Assembly: GCA_018268995.1 (NCBI GenBank)
Contig: JAFDVL010000048.1
Coordinates: 48,819 to 112,818, forward strand
Reading direction: 5' to 3'
DNA: 64,000 bases
Source of the DNA: Acidobacteriota bacterium
GTDB lineage: Bacteria; Acidobacteriota; Blastocatellia; RBC074
Shown here: positions 43,856 to 51,667 of the stretch, one piece after another
Layout: each line of letters starts with the position of its first letter
Numbering within the stretch: position 1 is the stretch's first letter
Position numbers and translations under genes: made by a program
The notes under the pieces: model-generated
What the model was told of the DNA's origin: nothing
What the model saw: the letters and a program-made list of their open reading frames with translations, nothing else
Databases searched by the model: none

Positions 43856-44509
43856 TTAAGGGTTACTATTTTTATTGCGCCGCCGCAGGATGGTTGCGAG
43901 TCCGGCCAAGCCTGTGCCTAAGGTCATCAGGGTTAATGGCTCAGGAACAGGTGCGCCATTATAGGTAATAACGCCACGAATGCGGCTTGCATCCGGGCTG
44001 GCGGGCGAGTTGATGGGAGTTGACGGTTCAAGGGTAATCGTGAACGTTCCCGCCGTCGGCGAGTTGAACGTTAATGTCGTAGTTGCCCAATTCACCGATG
44101 CGCCTGAAGCCCCAGAGGTAATCGTTCCTGACAACGTTGCGGTGTAAACACCTGGTTTGGGAGAACCATCGTTGGGAAGAGTGAAAGTGACATTGAGGGT
44201 GAAATTTGCACCGCTGACTGTGCTATTGCCGGAGGAAGTCGCATTAAAGACACCCAATGTAATATTGGACGATTCGCCGGGATTCAGATTGACATTGAGT
44301 TCGTTTGGTTTGGAACTGAATGTAATCGTCGTGCTGCCGACAGTCAGGCTGCTGCCATCGGCACTGACTGTGCCCCCGGAGCTGCCCGCGCCAAATTTTC
44401 CAGACGTGTCCGCCCGAAAAGTAACCGGAGCGGCGAATGCCGGGGTTAGTCCGATAAGAATAGTAAACGCTGCTAGCAGCAACAGCGTTCGTTGTACTGG
44501 TAATCGCAT
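43856..44509 (-). CDS. PEP-CTERM sorted exported protein
   Basis: The 217-aa protein starts at the ATG at 44509. A signal peptide (LLLLAAFTILIGLTPAFA) opens it. The middle is a Ser/Thr/Gly-rich beta region. The C-terminus has the tripartite PEP-CTERM signal: VPEPLTLM, a hydrophobic stretch (TLGTGLAGLATIL) and a basic tail (RRRNK). Such proteins are processed by exosortase (EpsH), usually in species that make an exopolysaccharide, which agrees with the Wza/Wzc genes in this window. No exosortase gene is seen here. The cargo role is unknown. Confidence 0.9.
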   Translation of the reverse strand: MRLPVQRTLLLLAAFTILIGLTPAFAAPVTFRADTSGKFGAGSSGGTVSADGSSLTVGSTTITFSSKPNELNVNLNPGESSNITLGVFNATSSGNSTVSGANFTLNVTFTLPNDGSPKPGVYTATLSGTITSGASGASVNWATTTLTFNSPTAGTFTITLEPSTPINSPASPDASRIRGVITYNGAPVPEPLTLMTLGTGLAGLATILRRRNKNSNP

Positions 44510-45251
44510 AGTGGGATTGTTCCTTGTTAGAGTGGTTAGTTGAAACATCCCTGATTGCTGCCGGAGGTCATCATTGACCGCATCAATGGACGTTCCTAAC
44601 GGTATTTTTCAAAGACAGGCTACAGCCCGTCTTTATGTTAAGGCAAAAGACACTGACACTTGGGAAAGGAAAGAAAACGCCATTCAGTGGCCATTGATCC
44701 CCTTCCTAAATATGCAGAGAACACCTTGCTGATTGCCCTGGAACAACGACCAGTCCCGATGCCAATTATCCCCAGAAGATGGACAAGGAATGGCAAGCCT
44801 TGTGTTTCAGACAAGACCTCGTAATTCAGCAGTTCATCAGCAAGGTGTTTTATCCGACAAAGCAACACAGACAAGCGGAGATTTCTGGAACGCTCCTGCC
44901 AGATCGCTGATGCAGCGGATGTCTCGCCTGCGATATGCTGCACCAGAAAACCGACAACAATTGCTCTGGGCATCTTGCTTGCCAATATTCTTTGTTGGGA
45001 TGTGAGTGAAACGAACCCGCTTGATGAGATGCGGACACTCTGTGGAAGCCAGCCTCAATGAAATAACAACGCCCAAAAAAGCTACTAATAAAAAACCTCG
45101 CCTGGCACCTTCCTTACCTTTTTATTAATGTTAATTACATATGAGGCGGGCTTGAAAAATAATCGCCCAACCGACACCAAACCTCTCAGCTTTATTGGCT
45201 TCCAAATAGTAGTGAGAAAATTTCTGAATGTTCATACCCCGACAGAGAAAT
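44510..45251. other. 742-bp gap without a convincing gene
   Basis: Two overlapping opposite open frames (115 codons leftward at 44638-44985; 90 codons rightward at 44733-45005) have no recognisable domain and no good start signal. An imperfect hairpin (AAAGACAGGCT / AGCCCGTCTTT, 44611-44634) lies upstream of the PEP-CTERM gene. The right part is A/T-rich. A decayed gene or small RNA is possible but unsupported. Confidence 0.4.
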
Positions 45252-46175
45252 TTATTCTTTTTCGAGGTGAAACGCTTGCGAGATGGGTGGCGGCGCATCG
45301 CTTCCGGCTGAAATTGTCTTAATTTGCACCGTAAAGTCAGGGGCCGGAATTTCAGCAACTGCAAGCTGCATAGTCACAAAGGGAATTTCTTTTTGCCGCT
45401 TGACTCTGAGGTTCAGGAACGATTTGAAGGTTTGCCCATCACTGGCTACAGCAATTCCCTGATAGCTGGGAAGCAAAGGCGGTTGCACTTCAAAATGAAG
45501 TTCCACAAGCTGAGTTTGTTGCGCGATCTTTAGCTTGATTGCCTCACTGCTGGCACGCGTGTCTTCCTGCAAAATATAAAACCCGACCGAGTTGGCGCGT
45601 TGGCCAACTACGGGCAACTGAGTCGGCGTTGGTTTTAGCGGCGGAGTGGCAGCCGGCTTTGCAGTGGGCGCAGAAGTAATGGTGGGAAGAGGGGAGATGC
45701 GTTCATTCACAGGCTGAACCTGTGCGATTTCGTGTTCCCGCTCCTGAAATCGGCTCCTGAGGAATACTCCTCCCAGACCTAAGAGCAGAATGCACGCGGC
45801 TAGCGCGCCCCATCTTAGGGCAGGAACAGTGAACCATTGGCTAAAGGTGGTTGTCAGTCCTGGCGTGAAGGGCTTGGCCGTTGCGTGAGCCGCTTGCGCC
45901 GTGGCAGGCAGGGCCTGATAAAGTCTAAACAAGCGTTCTGCTCGGTCACGCAAAATTGGCTTTGTTTGCAGCTGTGCGGCGAACTTTTGGGCATCCTGGG
46001 ATTCCATTTCACCCTGAAAAAAGCGTTCTGCCATTTCATCAAAAATTGCCCATAGCTCCTGCCTGCGCTCTGGTTGCGAAAAATATTCTTCTTCGATTTG
46101 TTCCTGGTGCGGCTCGCTCAACGTTCCAAGCCAGTACTCGTAGAAAGGGTTTTTCTTAATGGAATCTTCCAACAT
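45252..46175 (-). CDS. Putative anti-sigma factor, single membrane span
   Basis: The 307-aa protein has an acidic, helical cytosolic N-terminus (1-115; YEYWLGTLSEPHQ, EEEYFSQPERRQE). One membrane segment follows at about 120-142 (WGALAACILLLGLGGVFL), then a Pro/Thr-rich stretch (160-200) and a periplasmic beta-rich domain. It follows the sigma-factor gene by 67 bp on the same strand, the standard place and topology for a membrane anti-sigma factor. There is no zinc-finger HxxxCxxC motif, so it is not a ZAS type. The call rests on context and topology. Confidence 0.65.
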   Translation of the reverse strand: MLEDSIKKNPFYEYWLGTLSEPHQEQIEEEYFSQPERRQELWAIFDEMAERFFQGEMESQDAQKFAAQLQTKPILRDRAERLFRLYQALPATAQAAHATAKPFTPGLTTTFSQWFTVPALRWGALAACILLLGLGGVFLRSRFQEREHEIAQVQPVNERISPLPTITSAPTAKPAATPPLKPTPTQLPVVGQRANSVGFYILQEDTRASSEAIKLKIAQQTQLVELHFEVQPPLLPSYQGIAVASDGQTFKSFLNLRVKRQKEIPFVTMQLAVAEIPAPDFTVQIKTISAGSDAPPPISQAFHLEKE

Positions 46176-46242
46176 GAAACTCTATCTAATGTGAAAAGCC
46201 AAAAGCATCTCTCATAAGTTGAATGAGAATTTATTCAAACCT

Positions 46243-46881
46243 TCATACCTTGCGTTCATGATCCAGGCAGGCTTGCAGGCATTTTGAAACGCGATCCCGG
46301 ATACGGCTAATCCGATTCCGCAGACTGCCCAAGGTCACCCCAAATCGTTGTGCCATCGCCTGCCGATTCTGGCTATTCGCGTGCCCTTGCCCTTGATGAT
46401 ATTCCGTCAAGAGGTCTCGGTCTGTCGCCGAAAGTTGGGCGATACAATGCGCCAGACAATCAAATTTTTGCTCTGTTTGTAATCGTTGTTCAAATTCAAG
46501 TAAGAGCGCTTCGGGAGAAACGATTTGCGATGGCACTTCAGCCGTAAGGTCTGTTAAGGGAACATTTTTATAGGGCAACGCTAATTGTTCGCGCCAAACG
46601 TTTCGCGCCACAGCAAGCGTATAATAAATCGGATCGTTTGCCTGTATCACCTGGCCCTCAGCTAATCGGTAGGCAACTCGATTGAGTGTGTCATCGGCCA
46701 ATTCATTTGGATCTATCGCCCCACGAACGGAGAAATAGGAAATCAGGGAAAGTCGCAAATGCTCATATCTACTCGCAGCCTGCTCGCGGTCTGCGTCCAG
46801 ACACGCTAACAGCTTGGCAAAGGCTTCTGCTGTCAAAAGGCGATGTTTTTTATTTTGTCTTACCGGGAGAATCTCAGACAT
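46243..46881 (-). CDS. RNA polymerase sigma factor, ECF type
   Basis: The 212-aa protein starts at the ATG at 46881; the frame runs open to 47016 but the extra residues look unlike any sigma factor. Region 2 lies at about 40-110 (LISYFSVRGAIDPNELADD, LNRVAYRLAEG) and region 4 at about 150-205 (LSATDRDLLTEYHQG, MAQRFGVTLGSLRNRISRIR), a helix-turn-helix for the -35 box. It heads a two-gene unit with the membrane protein that probably restrains it. Regulon unknown. Confidence 0.82.
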   Translation of the reverse strand: MSEILPVRQNKKHRLLTAEAFAKLLACLDADREQAASRYEHLRLSLISYFSVRGAIDPNELADDTLNRVAYRLAEGQVIQANDPIYYTLAVARNVWREQLALPYKNVPLTDLTAEVPSQIVSPEALLLEFEQRLQTEQKFDCLAHCIAQLSATDRDLLTEYHQGQGHANSQNRQAMAQRFGVTLGSLRNRISRIRDRVSKCLQACLDHERKV

Positions 46882-47247
46882 TAAGTTGATCAAAAGCGAT
46901 TGCAGTAGTGAACTCAGCGGTTCATCTAGTAAGTAAAGATGCGAGCGTCTTATTTTACATATCGCATAAGTTTTCAGAAACAAGAAAAAGAAGGAGAGCA
47001 ACCAGGTGCCTTGCACTCGTTCTCCTTCTCAAATCAGTACAATCCGCCGAGGGGCAACGCCTTAATTCAGCAATTTCATTTTCTTGAATGCGATAGCTGC
47101 CTTGCCTGCGGCGAAAAAATTTGTTGTAGTTGGCTTGGTGGCGTTCGGTGCGCCGCTCCGAAAGTTGTTTTGGCGAAAGAAATCGGATACAGACGAAATG
47201 CTTTCGCTTACCTCGAACGATTTAAAAGCAGGAGAAGGCTAATCCAA
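46882..47247. other. Divergent intergenic region between sigma factor and DUF1517 gene
   Basis: These 366 bp hold the starts of both transcripts. Long open frames extend into it from either side but look non-coding by composition. No tRNA or riboswitch was seen; an autoregulated ECF promoter would be expected here but I could not locate one. Confidence 0.45.
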
Positions 47248-48057
47248 ATGCTGGTACTTATCTTACTTGGTACATTCGCCTATTTACTCTTGATGTTAAT
47301 TCTTGGCGGTTTGTTTGTCGGAGGCATTTACATGGCCACGCGCAAAACGCCAGGGCAAATTGATTCAGGCCGTCGCTCGTTCATCGGGATGGGTGGGCAG
47401 GAAGATACCTCGTACGCCGTGTTTGTGGGTGTGCAACTTGTGATTCAGGTTTTCGGAAGTGATGATTTGCGCGCGCGACTTCGGCAGGTCGTAGATGCCG
47501 AGGAGAACGATGCGCAAGGCAAGCGACGCTTCATGAAGTCCATCGCATCATTGTTGCTGGAAAACCAATACGCCTGGGAATACGGGTACTGGGATTACCG
47601 CACGGATGCCGAGGATGCGATCAATAACTTCAATCAGTGGCGCAACGAAATCGAAGCTTCAATGGCAACAGAAGAATCAGAAATGGGCAGCGAAGTAGAT
47701 CGCCTGCGCCGTTTTTCCGACAACAAGGAATTCGTGGTCGTAAGCTTAATGATGATGGTAGACAGTCGCGATGAAGCTGTTGAGGATGACGTTGGTAGCT
47801 ATGAATTTCGCCCGACTTATCAGCAATTGGCGATGCCCTTGCGCTCTTCCATTGAGGAAATTACTGAACCCTATTATTGGCGTACTACAACGTTCATCAC
47901 CTTGCTCGAAGCGATTCGCGCGCTTGATCCACGTGCGATTGAACGCGATGCGTTTTTTGTCTATCCCGGCACCGAGCATGATGGAATGTCTTCAATGGAT
48001 TTGCTCGGCGAGGCGTCCTGGAAGTATTTGACGGATCATCCATTGCGGTTTAGTTAA
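47248..48057 (+). CDS. DUF1517-like membrane-anchored protein
   Basis: The 269-aa protein starts at the ATG at 47248 after GGAGAAGG. The N-terminus is a membrane segment (VLILLGTFAYLLLMLILGGLFVGG). The rest resembles DUF1517, a family known in cyanobacteria, plastids and several bacterial phyla (YAVFVGVQLVIQVFG, NQYAWEYGYWDY, EFVVVSLMMMVDSRDE, YYWRTTTFITLLEAIRALDP). Its function is not established. The next gene, a permease, starts within a few dozen bases, so it may be part of the same transcript. Confidence 0.72.
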   Translation: MLVLILLGTFAYLLLMLILGGLFVGGIYMATRKTPGQIDSGRRSFIGMGGQEDTSYAVFVGVQLVIQVFGSDDLRARLRQVVDAEENDAQGKRRFMKSIASLLLENQYAWEYGYWDYRTDAEDAINNFNQWRNEIEASMATEESEMGSEVDRLRRFSDNKEFVVVSLMMMVDSRDEAVEDDVGSYEFRPTYQQLAMPLRSSIEEITEPYYWRTTTFITLLEAIRALDPRAIERDAFFVYPGTEHDGMSSMDLLGEASWKYLTDHPLRFS

Positions 48058-48083
48058 GATTGGAAAGTCTTTCGCCTTTTCCT

Positions 48084-49010
48084 ATGCACATTTTACTAGC
48101 TTTGGCGAAGCGATTGGCGTTGGTGCTGCCGGTGATTTGGGCAGTGGTCACGCTTGTCTTTTTGCTTATCCACATTGTGCCGGGTGATCCGGTGCGAAAT
48201 GCGCTCGGCGAAAATGCGACCGAACAGCAGGTCAACGAACTGAAACAAAAACTTGGCCTTGACCTGCCTTTGTCACAACAGTATGTGAATTACTGGAAGG
48301 GGCTTTTTCGGGGAGATTTCGGCACCAGTCTGGTTTCAGGCGAAGATGTTTTTGAAAAGATCATGAGCCGCTATCCAGCCACGATTGAATTAGCGTTTGC
48401 TGGTTTGGTTGTGGCGATTTTAATTGCGATCCCTCTGGGCGTTACGGCGGGTTCTAATAAAGGCAAACTGATAGACAACATCGCTTCGGTCATCTCCTTG
48501 CTTGGTATCAGCACACCAGGCTTTGTGCTGGGGCCGCTGATGGTGTACCTGTTTGCTGTGAAATTGGATTTGCTCCCTGTTGGTGGCCGCGACAGTTTGG
48601 CGCATTTGATCTTGCCTTCGATCACAATGGGCGCAGCCTTGGCCGCGATTTTGACGCGCATGGTGCGTTCCAGCGTGATCGAAGAGTTGGGCGAAGATTA
48701 TGTGCGAACAGCGCGGGCCAAGGGATTGAATGAATGGCAGGTGATCTACAAGCATGTCCTGAAAAATGGCCTGATTCCGGTCGTTACCGTATTGGGATTG
48801 CAATTCGGCGTGTTGTTAGCGGGCGCGATTATCACCGAAACCATTTTTAGCTGGCCGGGCATTGGTCGCCTGACCGTGGATGCCATCAATGCACGCGATT
48901 ATCCAATGGTGCAAGGCTGCATTCTGATGATTGCTTTGACGTATATCGTGGCAAATGTTCTCACCGATTTTGCTTACCGCCTGCTTGACCCAAGAATCAA
49001 AGTTGAATGA
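48084..49010 (+). CDS. Peptide/nickel-type ABC permease (DppB-like)
   Basis: The 308-aa protein starts at the ATG at 48084; a TTG at 48060 is an alternative. Six membrane segments are visible. Family landmarks are IPVxHxxPGDPV-like text (HIVPGDPVRNALG), RYPATIELA, and the EAA loop DYVRTARAKGLNEWQVIYKH. The C-terminus has the usual TETIFSWPGIGRL. It is one of two subunits importing oligopeptides or similar solutes. The binding protein and ATPases are not in this window. Its stop overlaps the start of the small fragment ORF (ATGA). Confidence 0.95.
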   Translation: MHILLALAKRLALVLPVIWAVVTLVFLLIHIVPGDPVRNALGENATEQQVNELKQKLGLDLPLSQQYVNYWKGLFRGDFGTSLVSGEDVFEKIMSRYPATIELAFAGLVVAILIAIPLGVTAGSNKGKLIDNIASVISLLGISTPGFVLGPLMVYLFAVKLDLLPVGGRDSLAHLILPSITMGAALAAILTRMVRSSVIEELGEDYVRTARAKGLNEWQVIYKHVLKNGLIPVVTVLGLQFGVLLAGAIITETIFSWPGIGRLTVDAINARDYPMVQGCILMIALTYIVANVLTDFAYRLLDPRIKVE

Positions 49011-49105
49011 AGCTTGAATACGTCCCATTGCTACAGATGCAGCGTGATTTGTACGACATTCCGCGCGGGACGGAACGCTTTCGCAAGTATTTGGCGACGG
49101 CGTAG
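49007..49105 (+). pseudogene. Short ORF, probable gene remnant between the two permease genes
   Basis: Thirty-two codons (MKLEYVPLLQMQRDLYDIP, then RGTERFRKYLATA) start at an ATG overlapping the dppB-like stop by four bases (ATGA) and end at TAG. The composition is protein-like and the start is well placed for coupling. It reads like the N-terminus of a longer conserved protein cut short, which I half recall but cannot name. Alternatively it is a genuine micro-protein. I call it a remnant with modest confidence. Confidence 0.5.
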
Positions 49106-49173
49106 CAAGTTTATTGGGCTACAATCCACTTGGTTTGAGCACCCGCGCTGGCCTTGTCCGATGCAAAAAAACA

Positions 49174-49998
49174 ATGAATAGATTAGGAAAATTTGGCCTC
49201 GTAATCATTGCAATCTTTTTTTTGGTGGCCTTGTTTGCGCCTTTGATTGCCCCCTACGACCCGCGCGTGCAAACGCAGGCCAAGCCGGGACAGAGCAGGG
49301 AAGAGCGCTATCAACCTTCACGCGAGCATTTGCTTGGACAGGATGATTTAGGGCGGGATGTTTTATCGCGCATTATTCACGGCGCACGCGTTTCAATGCA
49401 GGTTGGCGTGCTGGTGGTTCTGATTTCTGCCTTGATCGGGGTGCTGATCGGCGCGATTTCAGGGTATTACGGTGGCTGGGTAGATCATTTGTTTTCTGGA
49501 TTTCTCTTCAATGTCTTTATGTCGTTCCCCAGCTTGTTGCTGGCAATTGCGATGGTCGCATTTTTGGGGCCGAGTCTGCGAAATCTGATTTTGGCACTGT
49601 CAATTATCGGCTGGGTTGGCTACGCCCGCCTGATTCGCGGGCAAGTGTTGAAGGTGCGAGAGTATGATTTCGTGACGGCAGCGCGCGCTATTGGCACCAG
49701 CGACGTTCGCATTGTCTTGCAGCATATTTTGCCCAACGCGATTCAGCCTTTGATTGTGCAGGCGAGTTTGGGCATGGCGGGCGCGGTGCTATCAGAAGCA
49801 AGCTTAAGCTTTTTAGGGCTAGGTGTTCCACCCCCAACGCCGAGCTGGGGATCAATGCTGAACGATGCGCGACCGTTTTTACGCGATGCTCCGCACTTAT
49901 TAATCTTTCCCGGCATTGCCGTAATGTTGACCGTGCTGGCATTCAACTTTGTCGGAGATGGTTTGCGCGAATGGCTTGATCCGAAGCAGAAGCGATAG
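49174..49998 (+). CDS. Peptide/nickel-type ABC permease (DppC-like)
   Basis: The 274-aa protein starts at the ATG at 49174; the TTG at 49114 would add an unlikely leader. It has the DppC/OppC hallmarks: an N-terminal cytoplasm-membrane segment (FGLVIIAIFFLVALFAPLIAP), HLLGQDDLGRDVLSR, EAA loop YDFVTAARAIGTSDVRI and C-terminal SFLGLGVPPPTPSWG. It pairs with the DppB-like gene upstream, separated by about 160 bp that include the gene remnant. The pair forms the membrane channel of a dipeptide/oligopeptide importer; ATPase and binding protein must be encoded elsewhere. Confidence 0.95.
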   Translation: MNRLGKFGLVIIAIFFLVALFAPLIAPYDPRVQTQAKPGQSREERYQPSREHLLGQDDLGRDVLSRIIHGARVSMQVGVLVVLISALIGVLIGAISGYYGGWVDHLFSGFLFNVFMSFPSLLLAIAMVAFLGPSLRNLILALSIIGWVGYARLIRGQVLKVREYDFVTAARAIGTSDVRIVLQHILPNAIQPLIVQASLGMAGAVLSEASLSFLGLGVPPPTPSWGSMLNDARPFLRDAPHLLIFPGIAVMLTVLAFNFVGDGLREWLDPKQKR

Positions 49999-50076
49999 AA
50001 TTTGTTGGAATTGCCGGCCACAATCGCCTTATTTCCTGCGAGGCGTTACTTCCGTGCATTGTTAATGTGCTTTATC

Positions 50077-50514
50077 TCACAGCAGCTTAACCAGGCAAAT
50101 TGCTGAAGCGCAACAATTCAGCGTCCATTCGGCGGAGTTCTTAAGTTTCTCGTCAAATAGGTTTCGTTGTGCGGGCACAAACCCAAAATGTCGGCCAAAA
50201 AAGTCTGCGGCTGATGTGGTCAATAATACCAATTCGCTAACTGTATTTGTCTGGGCATATGTAATGGCTTGGGCAGTGAGTTGTTGACCAATTTGTTGGT
50301 TGCGCCATCGGGGAGAAACAACCAGTGATCGTAATAGCGCAGTAGCTCCATATCTTTCAATTCCTACCGAACCAACAATCTGCTCACCAAAGCGCACCAC
50401 TAAAAAGTCCACAAAATGCTCTTGGACGCCTTCTGTTGGTAGCTTGGCTTCGATTAATAGGGCAAGTACCGCAGGCAGGTCTATTGATTTGGCAGGCGTA
50501 ATTTGAATATCCAT
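50077..50514 (-). CDS. arsN2: GNAT acetyltransferase, ArsN2-like
   Basis: The 145-aa protein starts at the ATG at 50514; an ATG at 50550 is also open. It is a GNAT fold with the acetyl-CoA loop degenerate to RWRNQQIGQQL. Segments LPTEGVQEHFVDFLVV, YGATALLRSLVVSP and LLTTSAADFFGRHFGF, and the C-terminal CCASAIC, follow the pattern of ArsN2, a family found in arsenic resistance operons. Relatives acetylate organoarsenicals or amino acids. It is divergent from an ArsR-type regulator 230 bp away, which supports an arsenic or metal-related role. No arsenite pump or arsenate reductase is in the window. Confidence 0.78.
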   Translation of the reverse strand: MDIQITPAKSIDLPAVLALLIEAKLPTEGVQEHFVDFLVVRFGEQIVGSVGIERYGATALLRSLVVSPRWRNQQIGQQLTAQAITYAQTNTVSELVLLTTSAADFFGRHFGFVPAQRNLFDEKLKNSAEWTLNCCASAICLVKLL

Positions 50515-50744
50515 AATCTGAAACTCATCTGAATTGCTTATTTGTAGCACTGTGCTTATCTCGGTTCAATGTTTCATCACTCCCCGCACTCAATTTAAGA
50601 ATTTTCCTCATTTTAGTCGCAACTCGACTTTATTATGAATGTGTTGTATATGGGTAGGCGTATTTAATTTAAGGCGGAGCATTGTGGGATGATTTTGCAT
50701 ATGTTAAGGCGTATGTGGGAGTGTCAGGTAAAGGAAGGAGAATT

Positions 50745-51215
50745 ATGGGCGCAACGCGAAACCAGAAAACAGACAATGATTTAGCACAGCTTGAGAGACT
50801 ACTTACCGCTTGCGCTGATCAAACGCGGATGCGGATTTTGAATATGTTGGCTGATGAAGGAGAGATCAGCGTTTGGTATTTAGTGGAGGTTTTACAAACG
50901 AATCAACCGAAGGTGTCACGTCATTTAGCCTATCTCAAACGTGCTGGATTAGTTACGGATCGCAAAGATGGATTGAGGGTATATTATCGGCTGGCTTCGC
51001 CGCTATCAGTTCAGGCAGAGAAAGTGTTGGGTTGCCTGCATTTGTGTTGGCAAGACGCTGCGGAAATGCAGCAAGACCGGATGACTTTGCAGATGGTTTT
51101 AACTGCACAGCCTTTAGCCAAGCTTCCCGTGCAAGCGGAAGTGCTTGGCGGGCAACCAATGGTTGTAGAAGTGGAATCGCAGGACTCGTCGGAAATACAG
51201 GTGGAACTACTGTGA
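50745..51215 (+). CDS. ArsR-family winged-helix regulator
   Basis: The 156-aa protein starts at the ATG at 50745, with AAGGAAGGAG just upstream. Residues about 15-95 are the ArsR/SmtB winged helix (ACADQTRMRILNMLADEGE, QPKVSRHLAYLKRAGLV, RVYYRLASP). The C-terminal part (CLHLCWQDAAEM) holds two cysteines that could bind a metalloid, but the classic CVC motif of ArsR is absent. A tail of about 40 residues is extra. It probably represses itself and the divergent ArsN2-like gene from the shared intergenic region, which has repeated GGCGTAT units. Confidence 0.88.
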   Translation: MGATRNQKTDNDLAQLERLLTACADQTRMRILNMLADEGEISVWYLVEVLQTNQPKVSRHLAYLKRAGLVTDRKDGLRVYYRLASPLSVQAEKVLGCLHLCWQDAAEMQQDRMTLQMVLTAQPLAKLPVQAEVLGGQPMVVEVESQDSSEIQVELL

Positions 51216-51617
51216 TTAAGCAAACATTTCCTCAATTAGTAATTCAGCTCGTCTGGCTTCGTAGCGTGCTCGCCCAAGATAGCTTGAATTATTAAGCTTC
51301 ATCATCACGAAGTAATCTTCATTCAGGATTCTGGTTAACAAAACAGCTTGATCTGTGATGGTTAGAAGTTCATTGAGTTGGCCCAGTCCTGTATCGGTGG
51401 CGGTGGCACGTGAACGATTCAGCACGACTGCGTATTCAGCCGCGAGGTTATCGAATTCGACATCTTTTTCTTCTCCAGCGCGTTCGATAACAATCCCGTC
51501 CGTACCAACCAGCAAAACCATTTCTGCGCCTTCTGTGCGAGAAACTAATTGATTCAGCAATTTTGAGAACAACGTCGTAATCCTTTCGGTAACGGCTCGT
51601 TCAGCCAGATGAATCAT
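51216..51617 (-). CDS. Roadblock/LC7-domain protein
   Basis: The 133-aa protein is a single Roadblock/LC7 domain (MVLLVGTDGIVIERAG, later LLTRILNEDYFVMMKLN) with a short helix on each side. In bacteria such proteins (MglB and relatives) regulate Ras-like GTPases, including polarity switching of type IV pili in Myxococcus. It is 50 bp downstream of pilQ and likely in the same transcript. No MglA-like GTPase is in the window. It converges with the arsR-family gene, with no gap. Confidence 0.85.
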   Translation of the reverse strand: MIHLAERAVTERITTLFSKLLNQLVSRTEGAEMVLLVGTDGIVIERAGEEKDVEFDNLAAEYAVVLNRSRATATDTGLGQLNELLTITDQAVLLTRILNEDYFVMMKLNNSSYLGRARYEARRAELLIEEMFA

Positions 51618-51667
51618 ACCGAAGCCGCAGCAGGTTTGTCACTCCACTGCGGCCCGGCATTTTTCAT

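Noticed and set aside
44638..45005. Overlapping opposite frames of 115 and 90 codons
   Set aside because: Neither has a domain, a good start signal or conservation I can judge; kept only as a note in the gap description.
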